A DNA stretch of 44,753 nt, taken from contig JAURZS010000049.1 of assembly GCA_030653255.1 (NCBI GenBank), positions 1 to 44,753 on the forward strand, given 5' to 3'. This document shows, one piece after another, positions 20,301 through 29,299 of the stretch. This DNA comes from Burkholderiaceae bacterium. GTDB lineage: Bacteria; Pseudomonadota; Gammaproteobacteria; Burkholderiales; Burkholderiaceae_C. The position numbers were made by a program, and so were the translations under genes. The stretch's first letter is position 1, and each line of letters opens with the position of its first letter. Under the pieces are notes generated by a model. The model saw only the letters and a program-made list of their open reading frames with translations, had not been told where the DNA came from and made no database searches.

Positions 20301-20509
20301 GCCCCATCGTGCTGACCGCAGCGGCCGCCGTGCTGGCCATGATCCCGCTGTCGCGCAGCGTGTTCTGGGGGCCCATGGCCGTGGCCATCATGGGCGGGCT
20401 GATCGTCGCCACCGCCCTGACGCTGCTGGCCCTGCCGGCCATGTACGCGGCCTGGTTCCGGGTGAAGCGCGAGCCAGCGTCGCTCCAGGGGCAAGGCGAA
20501 GGCAGTTAA
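17330..20509 (+). CDS. RND efflux transporter permease
   Basis: ~1059 aa; QDEDPPFTFRAMVVRSYWPGATAQQMAEQVTDKIE, GLLVDDAIIAVEMMVRKMEEG, two TM clusters. Confidence 0.94.
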   Translation: MHSRDDTAQAAAGFNLSQWALEHPALTRYLMIVLMVLGFAAYFQLGQDEDPPFTFRAMVVRSYWPGATAQQMAEQVTDKIERTLQEVPYADKIRSYSKPGESQVIFQIKDSSRASEVPGVWYAVRKKIGDMRGTLPSGVQGPFFNDEFGDVYGVIYALEADGFSYAELKTFADDVRQQLLRVADVSKVELFGVQDEKLYIEISQKRLAQLGLDMSQVLAQLGQQNAVESAGAVQTPLDVVQVRVGGQFQAVEQIAAMPLRGSSGNQLRLGDIAEIRRGYVEPTAVKVHHQGKEVIALGVSMAKGGDIIRLGQSLKGAAAGIAARLPAGIKLVQIQDQPRSVATSVNEFVAVLIEAVVIVLAVSFLALGFHTDRNEPRWWRRYSVDVRPGLVVAITIPLVLAVTFLAMWYWDIGLHKISLGSLIIGLGLLVDDAIIAVEMMVRKMEEGYDKVRAATFAYEVTAMPMLTGTLITAVGFLPIGIARSVTGEYTFAIFAVTVIALVLSWIVSVYFVPYLGTLLLKHRPAAAQQGPHELFDSGFYNRFRRTVDWCVQHRWLTIGATLLIFALGIVGMGRVQQQFFPDSSRPEILVDIWFPEGTSFAANEEVARRVEQRLMRENGVVSVSTWLGSGVPRFYLPLDQVFPQTNVSQLIIIPKDLVLRESLRVKLPVLLASEFPEVRGRVKLLPNGPPVAYPVQFRVMGPDPLVLRERADEVRTRMRASPNMRGVNDNWNESIKVIRLEVDQDKARALGVSSQSIAQAARTLVSGSVVGQFREGDKLIDIVLRQPLDERDAITDIANANLPTASGRSIPLTQIARPVFTWEPGVMWRENRDYAITVQGDVIEGLQGATVTSELLPDLRRIEAGWHGRGLSGYRIEVAGAVEESSKGSSSIVAGVPIMLFLTFTLLMLQLHSFSRTMLVFLTGPLGIAGVAGALLLLGRPFGFVALLGVIALMGMIQRNSVILIDQIEQERARGVPAWDAIVESAVRRLRPIVLTAAAAVLAMIPLSRSVFWGPMAVAIMGGLIVATALTLLALPAMYAAWFRVKREPASLQGQGEGS

Positions 20510-20534
20510 AATTCGAGGTTGACCAATTTCAGGC

Positions 20535-20573
20535 GGGCGGTCGTGCCTTTACAGATACAGACCGTCCGTTTTT
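20535..20573 (+). terminator. Rho-independent terminator after the RND permease
   Basis: GGGCGGTC...GACCGTCC stem (one G-U pair) followed by GTTTTTATTT. Confidence 0.65.
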
Positions 20574-20585
20574 ATTTGAATTGCT

Positions 20586-20672
20586 GCGCGGGTGGCGAAA
20601 TTGGTAGACGCACCAGGTTTAGGTCCTGACGGTAGCAATACTGTGCGGGTTCGAGTCCCGCCCCGCGCACCA
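20586..20672 (+). tRNA. tRNA-Leu (anticodon TAG), CCA encoded
   Basis: GCGCGGG/CCCGCGC acceptor arm, anticodon arm CAGGTTTAGGTCCTG, long variable arm, GGTTCGAGTCC T-arm, CCA end. Confidence 0.95.
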
Positions 20673-20730
20673 CTCTTAACTGGCCTAAGTTCATGATTCA
20701 TCAAGAACTTTTGCCATTTTGATATAGTCT

Positions 20731-20780
20731 AAAAGATTCATCCTATTTCATCTACTTTCAGCCATTTTCACCCCATTTCA
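20731..20780. repeat. Five consecutive 10-bp-period repeats, each ending TTCA
   Basis: aaaagaTTCA tcctatTTCA tctactTTCA gccattTTCA ccccatTTCA; two more ATTCAT/GTTCAT motifs lie just upstream (about 20690-20705). Confidence 0.7.
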
Positions 20781-20787
20781 TTACTCC

Positions 20788-20809
20788 AATTTGGGAAAAA
20801 ATTTGGGAA
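20788..20809. repeat. Tandem direct repeat AATTTGGGAA x2 (12-bp period)
   Basis: AATTTGGGAA aa AATTTGGGAA. Confidence 0.75.
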
Positions 20810-20845
20810 GAATGGCCGATGATGGTGCGACAAAGAGGCTCTTGA

Positions 20846-21382
20846 ATGTCCAGACATCTGCCGTTACTGATGGCGAAGTTTCCCGGAAAACTGATGTTGG
20901 ATGTTGATGACATTGCTGCTGCTACGGTGTATTCCAAGGGCCATATTTACAACATGGTCAGTGCGAAAAAGCTTCCTTTCAAATTGGCCACGGAGCTTGG
21001 TGACAAGATTTTGGTCTCAATTATCGAAATGGCTGACTACTTGGACACCAAGTTGTTGTCAAAGGCGGAGGGAACCGACACGCCAGAAGTGAGTTCCGAG
21101 GTCCCTAAACGAAAGGCCGGAAGGCCACGTGGCACTACCAAAGCCGCCCTTCAGGTGCGGTGCTTCCAGGCCCAGCTACGTACCGCCATTTACCAATACG
21201 AATCCAAAGGCATATTGGCGGAATTGCGGGCGGAATCCGAGAAGATCACGTTGATCGCCAACGAAAAATTTTCATGTTCAGAGCGTTTTCAGAACGCCAA
21301 GTCAGACATGTTGCATAACGTTGGGCGTGCAGAGGCGAAATTTGAACAGATAGACATGGAGATAGTGGCACAACGACCATAA
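20846..21382 (+). CDS. HTH/excisionase-like DNA-binding protein
   Basis: LDVDDIAAATVYSKGHIYNMVSAKKLPFKLATELGDKILVSIIEMADYLD resembles a short winged-HTH/excisionase-type motif; first gene after the tRNA. Confidence 0.5.
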   Translation: MSRHLPLLMAKFPGKLMLDVDDIAAATVYSKGHIYNMVSAKKLPFKLATELGDKILVSIIEMADYLDTKLLSKAEGTDTPEVSSEVPKRKAGRPRGTTKAALQVRCFQAQLRTAIYQYESKGILAELRAESEKITLIANEKFSCSERFQNAKSDMLHNVGRAEAKFEQIDMEIVAQRP

Positions 21383-21597
21383 GCGGGTTCTGTTGCAGAC
21401 TGAGCTTTCCGAGCGAGTGCTTGATATTTGGAAAGCTCACGCCGCTTCGTGACTAAATCTTCGCGTTCCATGGCAATGCACCCGTCCCCTAGACGCCAAA
21501 AAAAGCATCGGTGCTTTGGTTGCCCCGATCTGACTAATGGAGTTGCAGCCTTGCTGATATTGGGGAAATGTAGCGGTAGAAATATCTGGACCCCTTG

Positions 21598-21906
21598 ATG
21601 CCTCCTAAGATCATCCAACCAGCACGACAAGCCTGCCTCGCACTGATAGATAGTGAAGAGTCCTTGCTGTTCGCCGAAGGCTACGATGACGCCATCATGG
21701 GCATCGCCGAACTGAACGGCACTGCGTCCGTGGTCTATGACAGTGCAAAGGTCGTAAAGATCCTGCGTAGTCGCGACGGAATGACTAGAGCAGATGCCGA
21801 AGAATTCTTCGCCTACAACGTCGCTGGAGCGTTCCTGGGCGAATCATCCCCAATTTTCTTGCAACGAATCAGGCCAGGGCGACGGCAGGGCACGTCAACC
21901 GGCTAG
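21598..21906 (+). CDS. Small hypothetical protein
   Basis: SLLFAEGYDDAIMGIAELNGTASVVYDSAKVVKILRSRDGMTRADAEEFFAYNVAGAFLGESSPIFLQ; resembles a recurring small family ending in a VxGAxxGExxPxF-like motif. Confidence 0.6.
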   Translation: MPPKIIQPARQACLALIDSEESLLFAEGYDDAIMGIAELNGTASVVYDSAKVVKILRSRDGMTRADAEEFFAYNVAGAFLGESSPIFLQRIRPGRRQGTSTG

Positions 21907-22023
21907 GGCGGCCCTAGCGGATTAGGGAGCACGTATCGAAAATTGCTCAACGTCCTCAAGGTTTCCGTACAAAGGCCGCACCCACCCCAACAGAGTGAAT
22001 GCGGCCATCGCTAACCAGTCTGC

Positions 22024-22602
22024 TCAGATTGAGCTTGATGTGCGAGATTTTTTACTGCCCTCCTTAGCGAGAACTTCCTGCTGCAACTCGGCCTGTTCCA
22101 CAACGCTCAGCAACCCGGCATGCTTCGCAACAGCCTGGTGGCCAGGTCCTTGACCGGCTTTTGCCGCCATCAGTAACTGTGAGGCCAATGCCATGTTCTT
22201 ACCAGCCCAGGCCACAAGCTCGTCACCCCAAATTTCTTCATCCCAGCCCAGACATTCCCAAAAGCCACTCTCGTCCATCGAGTAGACCGATAAAGTTGCA
22301 TTGGTCCAGTCATCGGTCCACTCAGGAATATTGGGGTCTGATCGGCGGTCAACTTCGAGCTCATAAAATCCTTTGTCCAATAGAGCCTGCACTTGAAGTT
22401 CAAGAGCGTGCTCCTTTGATGAGGCGGCATAAAAATACATCCCGGTAAACTCTTGCTCCTCATCGACCATTTCATCTTCATCAGGCTCGCGATCCTCCTG
22501 GCGGATGAGATAGCAATGCAAAGCCATCGTTGGAAGGGGCTTGTTGACCACTCCCTCGCTCAGGTTCAACGCATCAGAGTTCATTTGTTTAGATTTAGTC
22601 AT
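22024..22602 (-). CDS. Hypothetical acidic protein
   Basis: 192 aa, D/E/W-rich (REPDEDEMVDEEQEF; MDESGFWECLGWDEEIWGDE); RBS AAAGGACTT upstream of the ATG. Confidence 0.65.
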   Translation of the reverse strand: MTKSKQMNSDALNLSEGVVNKPLPTMALHCYLIRQEDREPDEDEMVDEEQEFTGMYFYAASSKEHALELQVQALLDKGFYELEVDRRSDPNIPEWTDDWTNATLSVYSMDESGFWECLGWDEEIWGDELVAWAGKNMALASQLLMAAKAGQGPGHQAVAKHAGLLSVVEQAELQQEVLAKEGSKKSRTSSSI

Positions 22603-22710
22603 GATTTAAGTCCTTTAAAAGTTGATGAGGCGGCTAGACCGTACCTGGTTGGTCCGCGCATTTCGGGATAATCGAGCCAATATTTCTTCTAGCGATTCGG
22701 ATTGAAGGTT

Positions 22711-24243
22711 TTAGATTTCAAACGGATGACGTTCGGGTAAATCCGGTTCATCCACCAGAAACTTCAATCCCACAAAACGTTTGCGTTGTCCATTGACGCG
22801 AAGCTGCTGATCGGGTGCCAGGTTCACCAAAGCACGTAGGCTAGACCAGAAGTTCACGCTTGAAAGAGGCCGGTAGCGGTTGCGGGTGCACCAGCTCGTG
22901 TAGCGTTCAAATACATCATCCTTGTCCTGACGTTGACCGTCCTCCATCGAGGACTGCACTCCATCGTGTTCAATCCATGCTGCAACCGTGTCTGATGCAA
23001 GAACGGCCTGGTGCTTTGCCGCGTGAATGGCCGCTGGTTCGGGTGGAAGCTTGCCACGCACGATCAGTCGCTGCAGCCCCTGTAGGCACCAATCCAGCAG
23101 CAAGTGCATCTCCTGCTTGATGATCTTGCTATCAAGCCCGGCAATGACCTGATTTTCAGAAACTTGGTGGGTAAACGGCACCACCGCAAGACGACGCCAG
23201 AAACCCGTCGAGTTGTCTCGGCTCTTTTGGTCATTGTTGGTGGAAATGATCCATTTGGCCGTCGGACGGTAGCTCACCTGGGTCAGATATTTCCGGTCAA
23301 TCGACACCTGCTCTCCGCTGATCAGGCACTTGAGCATCTGCTCATCAAATCCCGACTTCGGCACCTCGTCGACCATCACCAGTGAAGCACCAAGCAAAGG
23401 CATAAGGTGAAAGCCAGACAGCTGATTCAAACGCATGGCCGCCGCACGCTCATGCAAGGACGACATCAATTTGATCAACACTGATTTGCCATTGCGACCT
23501 CCCCCCTTGAGCAAGGTCGCCACCTGCAAGCCTGTTGAGGGTGATAGCGTGTCGCCCATTAGCTCCTGCAAATATGCACGCACATCTACGTCCGGCACCG
23601 AGGAGGCCAAATATTGGGCCAGCAGCGACCCGGGGGGCAGCGAGGCAGGCGTATAGCTGTTGCCTTTGCCTGTCAGCGTAATGGCCAGGGCAAAGGTCAT
23701 GCCAAAGCTCTTGTCCGGAGCATGACGCACGATAGAGCCGTTTGGGAGCATCTCGAGATACGTGTTTTTGACGGGAATGATGGTGCGGGTGGAATCCCGT
23801 TCGGCCATGGCCGGCACCAACAACGTAGCTGCCTGAATGCAGGACTTGGCAGCTTGGGGATTAGCCCGCTCTGGGTAGTGAGCATCAAGCCACTTCAAAG
23901 CATGGCGAACACTGCGTTCGCCATCCAGGATCTCAAAGAAGCTGCCATTCCACTGGTGCAGCATTTGATCACGCACAGCAAACTTGCCCTGCTTGGCCAG
24001 TTCTTCGGCATATTCCATTTCAGCGGTGCGTTCGCCGAACTTCTTTTTACGTGCCTTGCCGGACTTGCCGGAGTTCCCGGGCACTGATGACGAGACCGGA
24101 TGAGCCGGCAATGCAAGGCCCTGGATAAGTGGGGCCGGTTGGCTGGGTTGAAAGGCGACAGAACCATGGCCTACTGCATTTGCATGGTTCAAATGGAAGC
24201 CGCTGTAACTGATCTGGGCCGGCTGAGAAGATAAGGTTTTCAT
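22711..24243 (-). CDS. Phage/plasmid SF3 helicase (P4/D5 family), without a recognisable primase domain
   Basis: Walker A GGGRNGKSVLIKLMSSL; LVMVDEVPKSGFDEQMLKCLISGEQVSIDRKY; KWIISTNNDQKSRDNSTGFWRRLAVVPF. Confidence 0.88.
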   Translation of the reverse strand: MKTLSSQPAQISYSGFHLNHANAVGHGSVAFQPSQPAPLIQGLALPAHPVSSSVPGNSGKSGKARKKKFGERTAEMEYAEELAKQGKFAVRDQMLHQWNGSFFEILDGERSVRHALKWLDAHYPERANPQAAKSCIQAATLLVPAMAERDSTRTIIPVKNTYLEMLPNGSIVRHAPDKSFGMTFALAITLTGKGNSYTPASLPPGSLLAQYLASSVPDVDVRAYLQELMGDTLSPSTGLQVATLLKGGGRNGKSVLIKLMSSLHERAAAMRLNQLSGFHLMPLLGASLVMVDEVPKSGFDEQMLKCLISGEQVSIDRKYLTQVSYRPTAKWIISTNNDQKSRDNSTGFWRRLAVVPFTHQVSENQVIAGLDSKIIKQEMHLLLDWCLQGLQRLIVRGKLPPEPAAIHAAKHQAVLASDTVAAWIEHDGVQSSMEDGQRQDKDDVFERYTSWCTRNRYRPLSSVNFWSSLRALVNLAPDQQLRVNGQRKRFVGLKFLVDEPDLPERHPFEI

Positions 24244-24424
24244 GAGGAATCCTTTGTTGATGTTTGGCTAGTTGGAAAATTCAGAACAGCAGTTCCCCGA
24301 CGACGACCGATCTGGAAGTCGCTGCGGCCAGTACACGCGGCACCGGTCAATGAGCAGAAGGGGAGCTGTAGCGGGGATTGATAGGCAATCGAGTGGCTGG
24401 TAAGCCCTCAACCCACGCCTGCGG

Positions 24425-25108
24425 TTAGTCGATGCGACCCTGGCGGATGGCACGCTGGATGTCTGAAATCAATTCTTCCAGAGCTTCCGATTCACCCACC
24501 AGCTCCTGCGGAGTGGGTGAGGCAGTCAACCAGCGTTCTGCGGTATCCGGGTTATCACGAATCCAATTCATGACTTCCTTACGGACATCGGTGTGGGACT
24601 GCATCCAGTCCACATCCAGGTCGCCCTCGTCGCCGGTCATCAAATAGGTCCAGAATTCTGGCTGGTCGCGGTTGATGATGCAGACCTCCCAGTAGTTGTC
24701 GACGGATTGATTGTTTTCATCAAGTTCGGTCTCGCTGCCACGCAGGATGTGGGGCGGATCCCTTTCATCCTGGTGAATGCCGCAGCTGGCTCCCCACTTG
24801 AATTGCGTATCGTATTCACGGTCAACGTCGACGCAAATCCAGCTGTTCCACTCCATGGGGTCATAGTCATACCATTCCTCCCAGCCCATTTCGAATTGGT
24901 CGTCGAACTGGTAAGGCTTCTCGATTGCGGAGTTAACAGAGAAGTCAGCGTAACCCCAGCCAATGCCTTCCTCGCTCACAAAACGGGCGGCTCCAAATAG
25001 AGGCTGGATGCCTTTGAAGCGGGGTAGGGTTCCCTCGTAGCCGGGAACGCTGATAGCGAGCACTGGTGCCGCGGCGGGCTCTACGTTGCGGGAATCTTGA
25101 GTGTTCAT
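24425..25108 (-). CDS. Hypothetical acidic protein
   Basis: MNTQDSRNVEPAAAPVLAISVPGYEGTLPRFKGIQPLFGAARFV...WEEWYDYDPMEWNSWICVDVDREYD; GGAGCTTTT-like RBS. Confidence 0.65.
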   Translation of the reverse strand: MNTQDSRNVEPAAAPVLAISVPGYEGTLPRFKGIQPLFGAARFVSEEGIGWGYADFSVNSAIEKPYQFDDQFEMGWEEWYDYDPMEWNSWICVDVDREYDTQFKWGASCGIHQDERDPPHILRGSETELDENNQSVDNYWEVCIINRDQPEFWTYLMTGDEGDLDVDWMQSHTDVRKEVMNWIRDNPDTAERWLTASPTPQELVGESEALEELISDIQRAIRQGRID

Positions 25109-25208
25109 GAAAAGCTCCTTTTGTTGCTGCAGAACCACCTTGGCGCTGCATGGGGTGGATCGTATTTCGTACCCATCAACTCAGGGGGCATTGCGGCATG
25201 AGCGCCCG

Positions 25209-25244
25209 GAAGTTCCTCCATTTCCCCGAAATTCCAGAAATTCC
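25209..25244. repeat. Three GAARTTCC repeats in a divergent intergenic region
   Basis: GAAGTTCC 25209-25216, GAAATTCC 25228-25235, GAAATTCC 25237-25244. Confidence 0.55.
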
Positions 25245-25336
25245 AGATGCATAAACTGTGGCTGCACGGGCTCGACGGATCCTCAAACTGCCAATATCCG
25301 GGCAGAATCCACGCATTGGTTGACAAAAGGATAGCT

Positions 25337-25996
25337 ATGGCTGGCGGCGCGGAATTGATGGTTGAGAAAAAGCGCAAGGCGATGCTTGCGGCGCGTGCTC
25401 AACTACGGGCGATTCCGTCGGAAGAACTCGAATCCTGCACGTATCCGACCGCTGTGGCTGCGGTCATCCTGGATGTCGATGCAGGAACGCTCTCGGATGC
25501 ACGTGAGCGTCGTCTCAAATGCATTGCCAATAACGAACCTATACACCCGTTGTCCCTAGAGGCCATTCATTTCCTGGACACGCAACCCAAAGCCAAGTAC
25601 CTCGCCATAGAGTTACTTAACGCGCTGGAGCGCCACAAGCATGCCAATTCATTGCATATCAATGCGCAAAAGTTGGCGGATAAGTACCCGAAAGAAATCG
25701 CGCCACGCGTGCTACTGGGATTTCAGACTTGGCTGGTACAAGCTGACCCAGATGAGCTCTGGCCGTTTTGCATACAGGCCTCGGGACGACCACTGGACTT
25801 GATTGCTGCCATGCACATCAATGAGACCACTGAGATCGTGGAATGGTTGACGATTCGGGAGTTTGGGACGCGCGCCGCTGACGCTGCTTCTCATGACTTC
25901 CATGAAAGGCAGCGCTATGAGATCAAGGGTGGATTGAAACAGGAAGCTGAACCGGTCGCGATGGACCGATGGGAGCAGCCGGGTGGGCCGCTCTAG
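25337..25996 (+). CDS. Hypothetical protein
   Basis: ORF 25247..25996; ATG at 25337 has RBS AAAGGATAGCT; ~219 aa with no recognised domain. Confidence 0.6.
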   Translation: MAGGAELMVEKKRKAMLAARAQLRAIPSEELESCTYPTAVAAVILDVDAGTLSDARERRLKCIANNEPIHPLSLEAIHFLDTQPKAKYLAIELLNALERHKHANSLHINAQKLADKYPKEIAPRVLLGFQTWLVQADPDELWPFCIQASGRPLDLIAAMHINETTEIVEWLTIREFGTRAADAASHDFHERQRYEIKGGLKQEAEPVAMDRWEQPGGPL

Positions 25997-26110
25997 GCAC
26001 GGAGCGTGCCTTAGCAAACTTGTGCCAGTGAATAGTCAGTTAGATCAAAGGCTTAGACGTTGGCACGGGTGGCACAACTATTTCGCTCGAAGTCTCTATG
26101 GACTTCAAAC

Positions 26111-29100
26111 TCAAAGCAAGCGGCTCCTATAAACTCTGTGCTTGTCGGTTGTGTCACCTGTGCCAGCTTGGCCAGATTGTTCGCGCTTCCGACGGATTAA
26201 AAAGTAGACCGCCGGTATCACGAACATGGAGAGCAAGGGCGCAGTGATCATGCCGCCCACCATCGGAGCTGCAATCCGTTGCATAACCTCTGAGCCTGTT
26301 CCGGTCCCCCACATGATTGGCAACAATCCCCCCAAAATCACTGCCACCGTCATCGCTTTTGGACGTACGCGCAATACAGCGCCTTCGCGGATAGCCTCCA
26401 GCAAATCAGCGGTGCCGGTCTTTCCCTGTTTGAGTTTGTCGTCCCAAGCTGTCTTGAGATACAGCAGCATGATCACGCCGAACTCCGCAGATACACCGGC
26501 TAAGGCAATAAATCCTACCGCGCCGGCCACCGACAGGTTGTAGCTCAGGATGTACAGGAGCCAGATGCCACCCACTAAGGCGAACGGCAGCGTGGCCATG
26601 ATCAGGAACGCTTCATCGAAGCGTTTGAAAGTCAGATAAAGCAGCACGAAGATGATGAGCAGAGTGAAGGGAACCACAACTTTGAGCTTGGCCGTCGCGC
26701 GCTCCAGGAATTCAAACTGCCCCGACCATGAGACGGAGTAGCCGGGGGGCAACTTGACCTTGTCGGCGACGGCTTTTTGCATGTCCTGCACGGCCGAGCG
26801 CAGATCGCGGCCGCGAATATCGACATACACCCAGCCGGACAGGCGTGCGTTCTCGCTGCGCAGCATGGGCGGTCCATCCGTGATGCGGACGTCGGCCACA
26901 TCAGATAACACCAAGCGCTGGCCGCGTTCGGTCACAAACGGCAGGCTGCGCAGCTTTTCCAGAGAGTCTCGCAGCTCGCGTGGGTAACGCATATTGATGG
27001 GAAAGCGCTGCAAGCCTTCCACTGTCTCGCCGATGTTCTCGCCACCCACCGCCGAGCTGATGACAGACTGCACATCGGCAATGTTGAACCCAAAACTGGC
27101 TGCTGCGTCGCGCCGAATGTTGACATCCACGTAGCGCCCACCGGTCAGACGCTCGGCCAGCGCGCTACTGACGCCTGGCACGTCCTTCAAGGCGCGTTCG
27201 ATCTCTCCTGTTAGTCGGTCAATCGTGACCAGATCGGTGCCGGCCACTTTGACGCCCACCGGACTTTTGATGCCGGTGGCCAGCATGTCGATGCGGTTGC
27301 GAATTGGCGGAACCCAAATGTTGGCTAAGCCTGGCACTTTGACGATGCGGTCCAGCTCGTCCACCAGCTTGTCCTGGGTCATGCCGGCTCGCCACTGGTC
27401 GCGTGGCTTGAACTGGATGGTTGTCTCAAACATTTCCATAGGAGCCGGGTCAGTGGCCGTCTCGGCACGGCCGGCCTTGCCGTAGACACTGGCCACCTCG
27501 GGCACTGTTTTGATCAAACGATCAGTCTGCTGCAGCAGCTCACTAGCCTTTCCGGCGGACAGGCCCGGCAAGGCTGAGGGCATGTAAAGCAGGTCGCCCT
27601 CGTCTAAGCGAGGCATGAATTCACCGCCGATGTGCTGAAGCGGCCAGAGACTGATCGCCAGGACAATGCCTGCGGCCACCAATGTCAGTTTGGGCGCACG
27701 GAGAACGATCTCTAGCATTGGCCGGTAGATCGCAATCAGCAGCCGATTTAGAGGGTTCGACTTTTCATCCGGGATTCGCCCCCGGATCAGGTAGCCCATC
27801 AACACTGGGATCAGAGTGACCGACAAACCTGCAGCCGCGGCCATGGCGTAGGTTTTGGTGAATGCCAGCGGAGAGAACAGCCGTCCTTCCTGCGCTTCAA
27901 GCGTGAAGACCGGGATAAATGACAGGGTAATGATCAGCAGCGAGAAAAACAACGCTGGGCCGACTTCGGCTGCCGCGTCACCGATGACCCGCCAGCGTGC
28001 GTCGCCCTCCAGCTTTTGGTCCGGATGGTCGTGGGTCCAGTGCTCCAGATGTTTGTGGGCGTTTTCGATCATGACCACCGCAGCATCCACCATGGCGCCG
28101 ATGGCAATCGCAATGCCGCCCAGCGACATGATGTTGGCATTGACGCCTTGGTAATGCATGACGATGAAGGCCGCCAGGATGCCTAAAGGTAGGGAGATGA
28201 TCGCCACAAAAGCCGAACGCAGGTGAAACAGGAAGATGAAGCACACCACGGCCACCACCAAAAACTCCTCCAGCAGCTTAAAGGTGAGGTTGTTTACCGC
28301 GCGGTTGATGAGGCCAGAGCGGTCATACACCGGCACAATTTCCACCCCCTTGGGCAGGCTGGACTGCAGGGACGCCAGCTTGGCCTTGACGGCGGCGATA
28401 GTCTCCAGCGCATTCTTGCCGGAGCGCATGACAATCACGCCACCGGTGGCCTCACCTTCGCCGTCAAGTTCACCGATGCCGCGGCGCATTTCAGGCCCAA
28501 TCTGGATGCGGGCTACGTCACCCAGTCTCACGGAAACACCTCCCGGCGTGGTCATGAGCGGCACCGCCCGGAAATCATCCAGACTCTGAAGGTAGCCCGA
28601 GGCCCGCACCATGTATTCAGCTTCGCCTAACTCAAGGACCGATCCACCGGCTTCCTGATTGGCTTTCTGGATGGCCTCGACCACCCTGGTGTGCGGGATG
28701 GCATAGGCTGCCAGCTTGTCCGGGTTCAGCACCACCTGGTACTGCCGGACCATGCCACCCACCGAGGCGACCTCAGCCACGTTGGGAACGGTTTTGAGCT
28801 CGTACTTGAGAAACCAGTCCTGCAACGCGCGCAGTTGCCCGGCATCTTGAGTACCGCTGCGGTCGATCAGCGCGTATTGATAGATCCAGCCGACGCCGGT
28901 AGCGTCCGGCCCCAAAGATGCCTTTGCGGCCGCCGGCAGCCGAGACTGCACCTGGTTGAGGTATTCCAGCACCCGCGAGCGCGCCCAGTACATGTCCGTG
29001 CCATCTTCAAACAACACGTAGACAAAGGAATCGCCAAAAAATGAGTAGCCGCGCACCGTCTTGGCGCCCGGCACCGACAGCATGGTTGTTGTCAGCGGGT

Positions 29101-29299
29101 AAGTCACCTGGTTTTCGACGATGCGTGGGGCCTGCCCCGGGTAAGTGGTGCGGATGATGACCTGCACGTCGGACAAGTCCGGCAGCGCGTCCAGCGGCGT
29201 CTTGAGCACGGAATACACCCCCCAGGCGCCAATCATCAGAGTGGCAAGCAGGACCAGGAAGCGGTTGACGATGGACCAACGGATGAGCCGGGCGATCAC
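26111..29299 (-). CDS. cusA: CusA/CzcA-family heavy-metal efflux RND permease
   Basis: 1062 aa; [71 protein letters not shown]... Confidence 0.93.
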   Translation of the reverse strand: MIARLIRWSIVNRFLVLLATLMIGAWGVYSVLKTPLDALPDLSDVQVIIRTTYPGQAPRIVENQVTYPLTTTMLSVPGAKTVRGYSFFGDSFVYVLFEDGTDMYWARSRVLEYLNQVQSRLPAAAKASLGPDATGVGWIYQYALIDRSGTQDAGQLRALQDWFLKYELKTVPNVAEVASVGGMVRQYQVVLNPDKLAAYAIPHTRVVEAIQKANQEAGGSVLELGEAEYMVRASGYLQSLDDFRAVPLMTTPGGVSVRLGDVARIQIGPEMRRGIGELDGEGEATGGVIVMRSGKNALETIAAVKAKLASLQSSLPKGVEIVPVYDRSGLINRAVNNLTFKLLEEFLVVAVVCFIFLFHLRSAFVAIISLPLGILAAFIVMHYQGVNANIMSLGGIAIAIGAMVDAAVVMIENAHKHLEHWTHDHPDQKLEGDARWRVIGDAAAEVGPALFFSLLIITLSFIPVFTLEAQEGRLFSPLAFTKTYAMAAAAGLSVTLIPVLMGYLIRGRIPDEKSNPLNRLLIAIYRPMLEIVLRAPKLTLVAAGIVLAISLWPLQHIGGEFMPRLDEGDLLYMPSALPGLSAGKASELLQQTDRLIKTVPEVASVYGKAGRAETATDPAPMEMFETTIQFKPRDQWRAGMTQDKLVDELDRIVKVPGLANIWVPPIRNRIDMLATGIKSPVGVKVAGTDLVTIDRLTGEIERALKDVPGVSSALAERLTGGRYVDVNIRRDAAASFGFNIADVQSVISSAVGGENIGETVEGLQRFPINMRYPRELRDSLEKLRSLPFVTERGQRLVLSDVADVRITDGPPMLRSENARLSGWVYVDIRGRDLRSAVQDMQKAVADKVKLPPGYSVSWSGQFEFLERATAKLKVVVPFTLLIIFVLLYLTFKRFDEAFLIMATLPFALVGGIWLLYILSYNLSVAGAVGFIALAGVSAEFGVIMLLYLKTAWDDKLKQGKTGTADLLEAIREGAVLRVRPKAMTVAVILGGLLPIMWGTGTGSEVMQRIAAPMVGGMITAPLLSMFVIPAVYFLIRRKREQSGQAGTGDTTDKHRVYRSRLL

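Noticed and set aside
18574-20494. Antisense ORFs 17312..18574 and 19076..20494 under the RND permease
   Set aside because: His/Gln/Gly-rich GC-shadow translations with no domain
20813-20910. Short reading MADDGATKRLLNVQTSAVTDGEVSRKTDVGC* as an integrase remnant
   Set aside because: Too short, no tyrosine-recombinase motif; the 20846 frame is better supported
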